From Uranotaenia lowii (lineage: Eukaryota; Arthropoda; Insecta; Diptera; Culicidae): 64,000 nt of DNA. A program made the translations under genes and the position numbers. The stretch spans positions 371,237,160 to 371,301,159 of the forward strand of contig NC_073692.1 in assembly GCF_029784155.1 (NCBI RefSeq). Reading direction: 5' to 3'. Every line of letters begins with the position of its first letter. Position 1 is the stretch's first letter. This document shows, in pieces, positions 45,531 through 56,496 of this stretch. The notes beneath the pieces were generated by a model, which saw nothing but the letters and a program-made list of their open reading frames with translations, was not told where the DNA came from and made no database searches.

Positions 45531-47859
45531 CCATTTGACCCCAAGTGGCCGACTTACTATCGGCGTCTTTAGTACCATCTGCTGGTCATTTGAAGCTTTC
45601 ACTCGTTTGAGTTCCGTATCCAGATCTCATTTAACCTTTCTGGCGACAACTAAAAAGGGTAAAAGATGGGCATGTTCACAGGAAATTCTTTCAAGGTCGA
45701 AGTGCCTCCCAAAAAGATTTTGAAGGAGAAGAGACCTGCCCGAATTAGCTCAAGGACTAAAGAGAAGTAGTTCCCACAGCATCCGATGCCGTAGGCGTTG
45801 TTTGAAGCAATTGGGTTGTAGTTTCAATTGTTGGGACACCGTCAGCCTGAACACAGGTAGTTCCCAAGTGTAGGGCTCCGAAAGGATTGTGCTTAGCTTC
45901 GATTGAGTCCTACCTAGTCTAATGTGACCTGTGGAAATCATCTAAACGAATATTTTATTTAGAATTTCAGAAATCTGCGTGCAAACTTAAAGTGCGATTT
46001 CTGTGAGTGATTAGTTTCGAACGTTAGAGCATAAAACTAATAAATTTTCGTTTTTAAAATTAGACATTACCTTAGGGTAACGCTAGGCACTACACTGTAG
46101 AGTCCTTCCAAGTATGGACAATCAACCGCCTTTTTGGTAGCTCTTCAAAACTCTGCCAATCAGTAGGACGATCTTTTGATTGCACTGATTCCGTTCGCTG
46201 TCCGCATTCAACTGAACGTTTTAGTTCTCTCTCTTCCAGTACCGCATGTTTTCTCCAGCCTACTTTGACAAGACAGCGAGGGGTGAATCATAAGTCTCGC
46301 ATAATATTTGATATCGACTCTACATACACATTGTTAAAAACCAAATTGAAAAAAAAAAACTATTGCGAAGAAAGTTGAGGTAAAAACAATTTAAAACTGA
46401 TTAGGTCTATGAATTTCAATTTGTTGAATTCTAATTACGCCGTTGAACAGGTAGTTCCCACTGTTCAACGTGGCTGCGCACGTGGAGTGCAACAATCCGC
46501 CAAAAAAACTGCACGCGACGACCTCAAGGGAGCGAAGTTGGTAACCCTAATCATCAAGAGGAAAAACTTGGAACTCAATGGTTTCCTAGTATTGATGAAC
46601 CAACTTCTGAGACCGCAAGGGAAAATTTTCCATCTGTAAATTTCGGTCTTAGCCGGCGCTTGGTGTGTGTTAGCCGCCATTGTTTATCCCGCTACCGCGT
46701 GGTCGGATCCTGAACTAACCTCTTCGCTCAGTGTAGGAAACTGTCTTGGCTCAAAGTTCACGGAGCCAGTTCTATTCGGAAGCAGAGATCATCGCAGCCA
46801 CCCAACTACCCAGGCATTTATTATTCTACCTGACTTTTTGTAAACGTGTATTTATGGCAGCTAACTGACATTTCAACGGCCGAAATTCTTAGTATTTGTG
46901 AAGTAAATTGAAATCTGTCACACATACATCTACCCACAAAGTTGTTCATGCTCATGCTACACAAATAAGATGAACCATCCTTCTAATTGTTCATCTTGTT
47001 CATGTATTCTCTGCAAGTATGAGTGATCCACTTATATATTATGCATGCAGAAAAAAATCAAAATATGAGCGCTAATAATCACAGCAGCTTTGCTTACTAG
47101 CGACACGTCGCATACGTCGCGACGTAGAAAATAATAACGACGCAGCGCGAGTTTCCTAGGAGACTTGAAGCATGCGATTGATGCCCTAAGGAAAATGTAC
47201 AGTAAATAACATAAACAATGTTCGAGTACTACATCGAAATCGCCTACTGGACCGAAAAAAGAAAAACAAACCTTCGAATGACAGGAATCTCGCTAATAAA
47301 AAAGCGTCGCTACTCCTTTTGTCGCTATTCGGTTTGGTGCTATACACATAATATAACCATGGCCATTTTGCCAGATACAAAAAAAAAGCATGCGTTCGTT
47401 GCAGTGACTCCAGTAAAATATATTGATATGGATTTTAAGAAAATTTCAAACCCGGCTTAGATTTCATAATGCCAAAAACATGTGTTACTCGAAGCCAAAG
47501 AAAGTTGTTATTTATGTGGTTTTAATCGCTGCAGATAAGCACATTTTTATTTGAATTCTTTTTATGAAAATCCTAATTAATCCTAATTTTTTAAATAATC
47601 TACGAGCAATTCAATTTAGAGGAAAACACGATTTTTGAAGATCTCGATCAAATGTAAATTGGCAGCACTGGTTCAACAAAACAGCACAAAAACAAAACAT
47701 TGAAAATTCAAACGGCTGCTGAAAGCAAAACAGCCACGACGCGCGGTGAAATTGCGGTTTCTTTAGTGAAGAATAGAAAAAAAACTTATTAGAAGGATTG
47801 CAATTAATGAAGGCGGATCTTAACAGCTAATCGGAAAATCGGATGATTCGTTTGCATCC
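45531..47859. other. unassigned; repeated TAGTTCCCA words; no clear gene
   Basis: AGTAGTTCCCAC or GGTAGTTCCCA occurs at 45768, 45858 and 46449. Frames at 46409-46639 (76 codons, Lys/Arg-rich) and 47218-47460 (80 codons) are unrecognised. A CG-rich stretch at 47098-47150 contains several GACG(T/C)CGC words. The region 47700-47780 could be the promoter and leader of the gene starting at 47860. Confidence 0.35.
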
Positions 47860-48112
47860 ATGAAATCATCATCAGCAGGAACTGGGCTACAGCCGTGGAA
47901 ATCTTGCGCAAAATTTAATGTTGATAGAGCGCCCAAGATGACGGAAGACGTTCTGGAAAGGGGCATTCCAAAAGTGTACTTAAAAAATACCAACAGCTCT
48001 TATAATGATAAAATGGTAAGGCAGTTTTTTGTTAAATAGTGAATTTATGTTTTTGTGATTTTTTCTGTATTGTAGGCAAGAAAAGTCGAAAAAATCGATG
48101 CTGCCGGCTCAC
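47860..48112 (+). CDS. hypothetical protein, first two exons only
   Basis: ATG 47860 opens a frame of 52 codons (MKSSSAGTGLQPWKSCAKFN...) ending at a canonical donor GTAAGG (48016). A 60-bp intron ends at ATTGTAG (48075). Exon 2 (48076-48112) keeps the frame (ARKVEKIDAAGS) up to a donor GTAAGAA. The next exon is not found; repeats begin seven bases after that donor. Splice signals and mixed composition argue for a real host 5' end or another element-borne mini-gene. Function unknown. Confidence 0.4.
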
Positions 48113-48118
48113 GTAAGA

Positions 48119-48300
48119 ACCCAAGCAACCAAAAGTTTCGTTAAAAAGGTCGGACACAGCTTAATCAGCATAATCAATGTGCTGAAGTTCCTTTTATTCA
48201 GCCCAAAATTTAAGTTCTAATTGAAACTTTGAAGTTCCATTATAGATTTGAACGGCCTTCTATTCAGCCCACAAGTAAACGTTTGATCAGCAAAAACAAA
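48119..48300. repeat. MITE end with GAAGTTCC and TTCAGCCCA words
   Basis: Starts CCCAAGCAACCAAAAGTTTC, like the CCCAA-type ends at 31794. GAAGTTCC and TTATTCAGCCCA recur at 48183-48275. Related GAACTT words fill 50440-50620, so this may be one end of a much larger split element. Confidence 0.4.
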
Positions 48301-48524
48301 AAATAATTCTCCTCTCCTCTCTTACTTTGGTCACCACCAGCCCATGTGGTGCTGCCGGTTTCTCAGCATCCATCTTTATTCCTCCCATCACCTCCCTCAA
48401 TTGATCTTACTTAATTGCTTCGTTTTTTGACTTTGTTCGATACTTGCGGCACGCACGCCAGTTCTGCTACACATTTGTTTGATTTGCTTACTCAAGCAAT
48501 CAAACAACCTAATGGAAAAAAAAA

Positions 48525-48600
48525 ACTAGTCCTGGTACCAGATTTGAACCCCATCCTCCGAGATGATAGCCGAACACGCTGTCACGACGCCACGCCTAAT
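48525..48600 (-). repeat. tRNA-like SINE head
   Basis: On the minus strand GTGGCGTCGTGACAGCGTGT (A-box region) is followed by GGGGTTCAAATCTGG (B box). Confidence 0.5.
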
Positions 48601-48652
48601 TGTTGCCTTACCGACAGTTAAAATTCGAAGTGGTTATAAGCTTTCTAGAATA

Positions 48653-49980
48653 GGGGAACATGCCCTATTATGCGCCACCTAAGCGAATCGCTGATTTTCT
48701 ATGTATTCCACGTACAAATTGTGTTGAAAATGGGTGCAATCGTCGAAGAAAAGTGTTTTCTACAAATGCCTATGATATTTTATGATTCAAATTGCTATAG
48801 TTGCTTCAAAAACTTGATTTTTAAAAACCATATTCAAAGCCACAGAACAAAACTGTGTTGCAAATACGCGCCGCTGTGTATTCAATATGAGCCTAGCAGC
48901 CGAAAGCAGCCGAAGACCAAAAACACATTAATACTTACAGACACTTTGACTGAAAAGAAAATCAAAATGGACTAATCAAAATTTTGAAAAAAAATTAAAA
49001 GTAGATTTTTTGGGCTGAATTAACGCTCAAAATATGGTAGCGCCGATGTGGTCTAGTGGATAGGCTGGCGCGAGTCTGGTATTGGTACGCCAGGCGTACT
49101 GGGTTCGATTCCCGGTATCGGCAAGAAAAACTTTTGGGTTCGAATCCCATAAGCGGGGGCCGACAGGTAAGATGTGTTTCATTATATAACTGACTATAGA
49201 ATTGGAATGTTCAATCTGTTGCAAGCTGGCCAGGTATATACACGGATGCCGGAATACCTGTAAGTAAACTAGCCCACCTGATTGATTCGTTCTTCCAAAA
49301 TATACCTACATCAACTCACACGCAATACATTCACCACATAACAGTTCATACGAAGCCATGGGGTCCGGGTATGGTGGCGCGCTGCATTGGAGATTTGTCG
49401 AACCTAATAATCTAAGGAATGCATGTGAACCCATACTTTGGCAGAAACTGCGGTGAATCCGTGCACCCATGGTGGATTACCAACATACAACATACAACAT
49501 GAATTAACGCTCAAAGTATGGTTTTAGACTTTTTGTTCATTCTCAATGAAAATTGGCCTTTTTGAAAAATTAATGCTTTTTTCAGCCTACTACGATTGGC
49601 GCGTTATAACAAGCGCATGGGCCGTGATAGAACATGCCCATAAAAAGCATACCTTTGCGAGTTCAGTATGATTTTTTAGCATAAAATCATAGTTTAGATT
49701 CTCCTCTATCGATGTGGCAGAAAAAATTGTCTTATTCGTTTTTCTCTGCTTGTTGACACCTTAATGAAAGTTTTTTAAAATTTAGATCAAAATGACGAAA
49801 AACCTAAATTGTGAAATTATCACGACTCAGGGGTATTTTAAGGAAAAATTCATACTTGCCATGACCAATCACAGCATTTAGAACAAATTGGTAATATTTT
49901 GCAGGCTTCAAATGTTTCAGATTCTTCGAAACAAAGGTGGCGCGTATTAGCCACATGGGGCGTTATATGAACTTTTCCCC
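48653..49980. mobile_element. TA-flanked element with GGGGAA..GCGCCACC termini, carrying a SINE
   Basis: Left end GGGGAACATGCCCTATTATG and inverted right end GGGGAAAAGTTCATATAACG, both leading into GCGCCACC-type sequence; TA on each side (48651-48652, 49981-49982). Internal GGCGCGTTATAACAAGCGCA at 49598 repeats the terminal theme. Without the SINE its length is about 844 bp. Non-coding. Confidence 0.7.
49038..49499 (+). mobile_element. tRNA-derived SINE with 22-bp target duplication
   Basis: A 22-bp direct repeat with one mismatch flanks it (49016-49037 and 49500-49521). The 5' part (49041-49123) folds as a tRNA: acceptor GCCGATG/TATCGGC, A box TGGTCTAGTGGATAGGC, T arm CTGGGTTCGATTCCCGG. A second B box, GGGTTCGAATCCC, follows at 49137, as in composite mosquito SINEs. 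The tail is CAACATACAACATACAACA. Pol III transcription inferred. Confidence 0.9.
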
Positions 49981-49982
49981 TA

Positions 49983-50640
49983 CCCGCAAGGGCAACCAGC
50001 GGCCAGCAGCGAAGACGCATGTTGATTATTACTAAGAAACATTACGAAACGGCATATAAATCAATCATCCGTTAAAATAATATCGGTTTAAAAAAAATTA
50101 AATTTCATGTTTATAACTGTTAAGCATAAAATTATACAAATTCTTGATTTTATCTTGATATTTAATCAATGAATTGCTTCAACTGACTTTCAGTGTATGA
50201 TAACTTCGTGGTAAGTAAATACAGTTGGATGAAATTTTATAAAGTCAAAGTATTTACTTTTTTCAAAAACAATCATTTGCGAGTTGGCTTTAAGTTGTTC
50301 TGAGTTGAAGTTTCAAAATAAATTATACATTTCAACAATTTCCAAGCTCCAAAAAATGATTTATTTATTATATGCCCTTTTGTGATGTTCGTTCACATTT
50401 CATATTCATGAAATGGCGGACATGTCTCAAAAAGGCTATTTGAGGAACTTTCTGGAACTTCGAGTCCATAGAAGGCTATTTGAGATCCAATTTGTAACTT
50501 TTATTCTGAATGATGCGATCGACATGTCACAGAAAAAGCTATTTGAGGAACTTCTCGGAACTTGAAGTTCACAGAAGGCTATTTGAGGAACTTCTTAGAA
50601 CTTGAAGTTCACAGAAGGCTATTTGAGACCTAATTTGTAA
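49983..50640. repeat. AT-rich DNA and irregular repeat of AAGGCTATTTGAGG
   Basis: AAGGCTATTTGAG(G/A) recurs at 50430, 50472, 50536, 50576 and 50617, alternating with GAACTT(C/G)GAAGTTC words. The pattern matches the word-array arms of other MITEs here. No gene. Confidence 0.5.
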
Positions 50641-50656
50641 CTTGTATTTGTAACTA

Positions 50657-51974
50657 AAGCATGGATCACTACAAATCTGGACGCGTTAAAACGGGTCTAT
50701 CTCGGAGCTATGTGAACGAAAAAAAAAGTTTTATAATCAAAATGTAGGGTTTTTATTGCACTTCAAAGGAAAAATAAGAAAAAAAATATTCCGATGTTTT
50801 TTTGATAAAATTTCGAACTTTTCGTCTAGAACCACTCATCAAAGTTTGGACACCCTATTCACTGACCTCCGCGGCCATTTTGTTCCACAATCTCTTCATC
50901 TAAGTTGCATCCCGAGTCATCCTACCATTTTTCTTCATCTTCTGCTTGACAATTGCCCAAAATTTTTCGATAGGGCGGAATTGAGGGCAGTTGAGTGGGT
51001 TGATGTCCTTTTCGACAAAATCCACTCGTTGGCCGAATACCACTGTAGTACCTCCTAGCTGTAGTGGCAGCATGCCAAATCTGGCGAAAACTTTACTGGT
51101 TCTTTGTGAGATCTAATGTACGAAAAAAAAACGTTTTTCATGCACTCCTCCTTGTAAATTTCGGAGTCCATGGTCTTGTTTTTCACAAAAACCGGAATTT
51201 TTCGTCCGCAGCTGCAAATACCTTGCCAGATCAAACACTTTCTTGCACACTTATCAGCAAAAACGAATTTGAAGTTGCCGGGGACATCACCATGACCAGT
51301 GCAGTGCACCACTGCAGTGGCTTTACATAATTTTTGGCCAGGAAGCTGCCCAAAATCCATTTTCACGTACGTTTCGTCATCCATGAGGATGCATCCGTCG
51401 AACTTCGTTGGTATCTTCTTGTATAACTTGCGGGCACGTCCTTTGGCTACTAAATTCTGCTTCAATGTCCGGTTTGGTTGCTTACTGGTCCGATAGGATC
51501 GTATTCCTTCGCGTAGACGAATTCTGCTGACGGTAAACCGGTCGGCGTTGAATTTCTTGGCAATGTCATAGTCCGACTACCCTGTGTTTTCCTTGATCGT
51601 TCTCAACACCTTCAAATGCAGTTTCTGATTCTTAGGTCCACTATAACGCTTGGTATGAACCTGCCGATCTATAGTACGCATCTCACGGAAACGTTTGAGA
51701 ACGCTACACACGGTTGATTTGACAATTTTTAACGATTTCGCGATTTTTGAACCCGACCACGTCGGGTTTTTGACGTGGGTGTTCAAAATTTATTTTCATC
51801 TCGCGGCTTCCATCACGTGTAACTTTTTTGAAACAAAACGAATCGTAATGAAATTTTCAGCACTGGTAGAAGAAACATTCCTCTACAAATTGCTGCCAAA
51901 ACATTCCAGATCCGACAACTAGGAGCACTAAGGTAAAATAAATAGTGCGTCCAGATTTGTAGTGATCCATGCTT
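50657..51974 (-). mobile_element. mariner-family (DD37E type) element, 1.3 kb
   Basis: Inverted ends AAGCATGGATCACTACAAAT, continuing to TCTGGACGC, are identical for about 28 bp; TA flanks both sides (50655-50656, 51975-51976). The length of 1318 bp is that of a complete mariner. Its transposase is broken. Confidence 0.92.
50860..51813 (-). pseudogene. mariner-type transposase, inactivated
   Basis: From ATG 51813 the frames give an N-terminal HTH (WSGSKIAKSLKIVKSTVCSV), a second HTH (NADRFTVSRIRLREG), first catalytic Asp in LMDDETYVKMD, second in PDLACCHYS, and a PIEK-type region in another frame. At least three breaks occur: an early stop/shift near 51800, a stop near 51585, a stop directly after CCHYS and a following frameshift. 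The near-identical terminal repeats suggest the insertion is fairly young. Confidence 0.85.
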
Positions 51975-51976
51975 TA

Positions 51977-52300
51977 AGATTTAACCTAGCTGAATTAGAA
52001 ATAAATTTAAATTGGTAATTTACTCAAAATAATTAGATGTTTTGTTCAATTTCATTTTTATTTTTGTTATAATGAACATTGAAAACCTCCTGAAATTCCT
52101 GATTGGCAGTTTAGATTGTGAAATCCTGCAAAATTAAATAAACATTAAAATTCATTAGTATCGCCGATCGTATTTGCATGTAAGGTTTTTACCTGGTCCG
52201 GATTTCGACGGCCTCTTGGACTTCGATCGATTTTTACCAGGCCGTTGATCAAGGTTGGTTTGTGATTTTCATTGCGTACGTCGCGGAGCACTTTCAAAAG
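51977..52300. other. no gene seen
   Basis: AT-rich. The minus-strand frame at 52145-52372 has no recognised domain. Confidence 0.4.
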
Positions 52301-52329
52301 CTTCGCGGAGCACCAAGTGCTCCGCGAAG
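52301..52329. repeat. perfect 13-bp hairpin CTTCGCGGAGCAC, loop CAA
   Basis: CTTCGCGGAGCAC is followed by CAA and its exact complement. TCGCGGAGCA also occurs at 52281. AAAACCCCTG at 52338 looks like an hAT terminus (CAGGGGTTTT inverted), so this may be the end of a small hAT MITE. Confidence 0.6.
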
Positions 52330-52913
52330 CACGATCTGAAAACCCCTGATCTATGCCATTCATTCCTCCCATTCTCGTCTCAAATCTTGGGTCGGCAAAG
52401 AATCATTGAATGGGGGAATCGAAAATTGACTCAATCTGGCGTCCATCTGGAATATTAATTAGTTCCAAACGGATTGGCTTATTTCTCTATCATCACTAAT
52501 TCCAATTAGCACTCTGTGGTTTTTAACTTAATTCTTACCGTGAGTAAAATCCAAATCGTCCACAATTGCTCCTAGCCAAAGTAATTTTTCCTTGCTTTGA
52601 AAATTTTCCACTGCACAAGATGGCGAACAATCCAACTATGAGCAGATGTTTCACCATCTGTTTCTCAGATCTACTGTCCTGTCCTTCTACACACACATGT
52701 ACACGTGTGGTGAAATTACAATCTTTCCTCTCTCATCAAGTTGCTCACTCTCTTTCTAAGCGAATCTTTAGTAGCAAAATGCGGTGTGGTGAATATGGAA
52801 GCCTCGTGCAGTTCTCTCTGCCGTTATTCGTTTCATCGAAAGGGAGAAGTAAATCAGTTGGCTCTCCAGTTGGTTTCTAAACAGATAGATGCTCAGTTTC
52901 AATCGAAATAATT
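52330..52913. other. no gene seen
   Basis: Probably internal leader or gag remnants of the minus-strand LTR element that starts at 53518; no protein motif is visible. Pyrimidine-rich tracts at 52655-52760. Confidence 0.35.
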
Positions 52914-53356
52914 CTCTCCTCTCATGCGCTTCGGGTATTTTTCCACCCGAGCCGCTTTACGTTGTTCCGCAGTTTCTAACTTGCTAACGAGTATAATTAG
53001 AGAATTTCCTCTCTTTCTTGCGCTTCGGTTAAATTCTTCCAACCGGGCCCGCTTTGCTCTTCAGCTAATAAACTCTCTTCTTGTATTCGTGCGCTTCGGG
53101 AAAATTTTCAACCGGTCCCGCCATGCTCTACGGTTTTAATTAACCGGCCCAGCTTTTTCTTGCAACCTTACGTTGCGTTGCTGCTTGCTCTTCAGTAAGG
53201 AATTGGACCAGCGAAATTTAATGAATTTTCAAAAAACTGACTGACGTATGCTTCGATTTGATAACCGGACCCTGCAGTGAATTCATTTAATCAAACTTAA
53301 CCTTTCAAATAACTATAACCGAGAAAAAAAACTAATCCTACTGGCTGCGCCAAATT
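52914..53356 (-). repeat. leader of a minus-strand LTR element with degenerate tandem repeat
   Basis: On the minus strand the leader starts with a primer-site-like TTGGCGCAGCCAGTAGGATT next to the LTR. It then carries three to four copies of a unit of about 75-95 bp around CCGGTTGAAAATTTTCCCGA and AGCGCA (53150, 53100, 53030, 52930). No gag frame follows. Confidence 0.6.
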
Positions 53357-53518
53357 GTAGAATTCTGTGTCGGTAACACTTTCAGTTGACACCACTTTAT
53401 TAACCTCCTCTCTTAGCGGTTCGTTCGTTACTGCCAGAATTACAATGCTTTAAACAAATCGAACCTATTTATGATTTCACCCATACTTGAATGCTTTTCT
53501 TATCGAACGTATCCTACA
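53357..53518 (-). repeat. 162-bp LTR, minus orientation
   Basis: TGTAG...CTACA ends; on the minus strand it has an ATAAATA TATA-like box about 50 bp in and AATAAA near its 3' third, then a primer-site-like TTGGCGCAGCC directly after. No second LTR was found. Confidence 0.6.
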
Positions 53519-53984
53519 CTAGGTATATAACAAAGTTAATTGATATCGTTTAACATCAAATCATAAGCCTCTCGTTACTTTTGGTGCATTAAATTCATTA
53601 TTATTAAGTCAAAATTGGGAGGTAAGTACGAAGAAGTGAGGGAAGTACAGTTGTTTAAAGGTAAGATGTAAAAATAAGTAAAATTGGGTAACTTTTTACT
53701 CATTTCATATTCAAAATAGCTTAACTCTATTTATAGGTATTTTTAAACTGTGACCCAAAGATGGGTCTTGACTCAAACATTCAGTCAGCGAAACTTTTTT
53801 GTAGAGAAATGAATCCAACTTAGATGAAATTTCAGGGACTAGATAAGGGAAAATTTATAGGGATTAGAGGGGGGTAGGACAGGGCATCAAACGAGCGGAA
53901 AACTGATATACAATGGATTGTGGGTTCAAGCCAGCCGGAGTATCTCGGCAAATTTTGAATAAAAAATCGGGTACTTAGGTATCT

Positions 53985-55506
53985 TGTAACCATTCATTTA
54001 ATGGTTACAATAAAAATTGTGATTTTTGGGCCAGTTTGGATGAAAACTTTGTAAATATTGTAAATAAAAATTATTGTTCGTAAATGTCTAAAATAAGAAT
54101 AAGATATCTCATGTTTGTGTGGTGTCTTGTTCTAATTTTAATAGCAATCGGCTGGTGTCATTTAGGGATTTAGTTTTGTTTATTTATTTATTTATTAATT
54201 TATTAAATTCTTCGTTATTTATTTATTTATTTATTTTCGCGTTATTTATTTATTATTCATTTAGTTAGTTATTTGTTAGGTTTAGTTTTGTTAGATTAAT
54301 ATATTTTGTTATGGAATGCACGCCATAAAATGTTTTGTTCGAAAAGACACCAGCCCTCTATATGTCAGTTCCTGTATTGTTACTGTCATGTTGCTGTCAT
54401 CGAGCATCTTCGAAGGGGACAAAACATGCTTGACGGGAAATGGGAACATGGCGATGAAAGGACAAGAAAACCTATAAATAGGAGGAGCTCGAGAAGCTCG
54501 AGGCTTTTTCGAGTATTTCCGGTCCGAGGTTGAGCAGCAACAGCGCGTCACACACCTTACGTGACTAGCCCGTTTCCAACCGTACTTGGGTGGCATTGAC
54601 CCCCTTCCCCGTTATTATCAGTTCCGGTAGTGGTCTGAACAATTTTCAACGGCCAGCTGGAAGCTTCACGACTCCATTTCCCAGCTGGTCGGTCGAGGTG
54701 GCAAAGTGAAGAGAACCCCAGAACAAGTGTCTTCCCCCAGTGCCGTGAATCACCATCAGCCTTTACGCGAACACACCGGTGTCCCGCGAGTGCTTTAGGT
54801 CGTGCCTGTGACTAGTGCCCCGCCCCCGTTACAACCCCCTTAGGGGCACTCCACGCTGTGGTGAGGTCTGGTGGGAATTCCCTCTGGGTGTTCTAGTGCC
54901 GACCAATCCGTTACTTGCCCCTCGATAGAGTGAGACACTCGCGTGGTTACCGTGCACACAAAAGCTCCCCGGACCGAAGTGAAACGGTAGGCCTACGCCC
55001 AACAGGCCGAGTTGTTGCGGGAATTGCCCAGAGAGCAATTCCGGATTCCGTCCTGTTCCTGTATTCGCCCGATCCCGTTACGTTGTTCCAGCAGAAGTCC
55101 CCCAACGAGTCGACCACCGAGAAACGGCCGCAACGAGATCGTCGAGATACCAATAAAAAGAGCGCAAGTACAAAATTAAAAACCAACCATCTTACCATTT
55201 CTTTCTAAAAAACCACTGAAATTCGAGAAACAAAACTCACAAAGAACAGTGAATTGAAAATTTCATGAATAAACTTTGTATGGTCCTTTCTTTTATCCAA
55301 ATTGTCGAGTCTTTCTTTAATTAAAAGTGCATTCCCTGTAAAACCAAGAATATTTCTCTCTTTTGTTTGTTTCTGTAAAGTTTAAACAGGTTTAAAAAGT
55401 CCGCCCATGAATCACAGTTTTAATTGTTGTAAAAGTTCCTCCGGTGATCAATACATTTTCCCCTGTTGAGCTAGCGCAGGGAAGTAGGGTCTCTACGATT
55501 CTAACA
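53985..55506 (+). mobile_element. 1.5-kb solo LTR, 4-bp target duplication ATCT
   Basis: Starts TGTAACC, ends CTAACA, flanked by ATCT on both sides (53981-53984, 55507-55510). The homologous retroposon at 22164-23170 has the uninterrupted site, which fixes the borders. Inside are a TTTA microsatellite (54176-54275), a TATA box CCTATAAATAGG (54470-54481), a GC-rich stretch (54480-55140) and AATAAA at 55152. A 4-bp duplication suggests Gypsy. No internal domain remains. Confidence 0.82.
54470..54481 (+). promoter_or_regulatory. TATA box inside the solo LTR
   Basis: CCTATAAATAGG followed by a GC-rich putative R/U5 region. Confidence 0.55.
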
Positions 55507-55625
55507 ATCTTTTCAGGATTCCTAATTTGTTTCGAACAGTTGGAAGGGAATGAGATGAGCCAAACCTGTCCCAAGCCAGTGGTAACGGACCCCTTGGTTG
55601 TGCTGCAAATATTGTTGATGAGTTA

Positions 55626-55841
55626 GGCCGATGACATAGTAAATACGATGCGATGCGATGCGGCGAATGCGATTCAATGCGGTGAACCACATTTGATGGA
55701 AATGTATGTGAATCGCTTAAACCTGACATACTCAACGCGGCGAAAAAGATGTCAATTTGTTCCGCCGCTCGAGTTCGCATAGGCTGCGTCCGTAAATTTT
55801 CCGCCAATTCGCATCGCATCGCACTCACTATGTCATCGGCC
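55626..55841. mobile_element. 216-bp PIF/Harbinger-type MITE, TTA duplication
   Basis: Inverted ends GGCCGATGACATAGT; TTA on both sides (55623-55625, 55842-55844). The homologous copy near 22255-22265 has GAGTTAAGCATG with a single TTA, i.e. the empty site. Subterminal GCGATGCGATGCG repeats occur at both ends. Confidence 0.92.
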
Positions 55842-56029
55842 TTAAGCATGAACAATATTTGAATGTGCGATCGAGACTTCCCGTACCGCCTCGGGTCGAA
55901 AGACCTACCAGCCAGTGGTGGGTCAAACATACATACATACATATACATAGAATGAGATCAATTATTTATCGTTCATATAACTATTGTAGTTGGTTTTATT
56001 TATTCAGTTGTGAAAGGAAACATAAAAAA

Positions 56030-56095
56030 ACAGTATGATTCGAACCTGTGACCAGCAGCGCGAGAGTTCTGGGTGCTACCACGGTACCATTTCTA
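56030..56095 (-). repeat. tRNA-like SINE head
   Basis: On the minus strand TGGTACCGTGGTAGCACCC (A-box region) precedes CAGGTTCGAATCAT (B box). Confidence 0.5.
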
Positions 56096-56270
56096 CTTCT
56101 TAATAAATAACAAAATTTAACTGTTTAAATACCAGTATTGTAAAGTGTATTAAATCGGGTTTTTTACATGGTTTCCGGGAATTAGCACGGTTTATTTATA
56201 CGGTTCACGGTTTTTGCCCGTTTTTTTTACGCGGAAGGTATATCAGCGTAAAAAAGCCTTAATGTACATA

Positions 56271-56330
56271 TGCACACCGTTTGGATTGAATACACCGAAC
56301 AGTTTCCAGGGAGTGTTGACAGGTGGTACA
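56271..56330 (+). pseudogene. Gypsy-type RT fragment upstream of astacin 4
   Basis: Encodes CTPFGLNTPNSFQGVLTG, same window as the other three fragments; ends about 167 bp before the astacin 4 ATG. The flank between fragment and gene also resembles that of astacin 3. Confidence 0.65.
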
Positions 56331-56453
56331 TTATTCTCAAACCTTGGATTCGTTCCGTTTAATTTGCTGGTTAGTTTGGCTTTCTACAACCATGTCATCG
56401 ATTTCTATACTGTTTAGCATTTCAATGCGAAACAGGAATGTGCAGCATAATGC

Positions 56454-56461
56454 TATAAATA
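56454..56461 (+). promoter_or_regulatory. TATA box of astacin 4
   Basis: TATAAATA 43 bp before the ATG, giving a very short leader. Confidence 0.55.
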
Positions 56462-56496
56462 TCACGATGGTTAAAATTCTGGCATTGCTGTGAGAG

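Larger units (their letters stand above)
53640..55945 (+). mobile_element. second copy of the (CATA)n retroposon, split twice
   Basis: 53640-53984 and 55507-55945 align in order with the inverted 22164-22600 copy (shared words include GGATTGTGGGTTCAAGCC and AGTATCTCGGCAAATTT). It ends in CATACATACATACATA at 55928. The interruptions are the solo LTR and the MITE annotated below. Confidence 0.85.

Noticed and set aside
46409..46680. Basic 76-codon frame and its antisense partner as a gene
   Set aside because: No signal, domain, splice site or promoter; repeats of TAGTTCCCA suggest non-coding repetitive DNA.
49041..49123. A functional tRNA gene
   Set aside because: The anticodon arm does not form a normal 7-base loop, and the unit has a long 3' body, CAACATA tail and target duplication; it is a SINE head.
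54309..55208. Several frames of 60-100 codons in the GC-rich stretch
   Set aside because: They lie inside a solo LTR, whose borders are fixed by the ATCT duplication and the empty-site copy.
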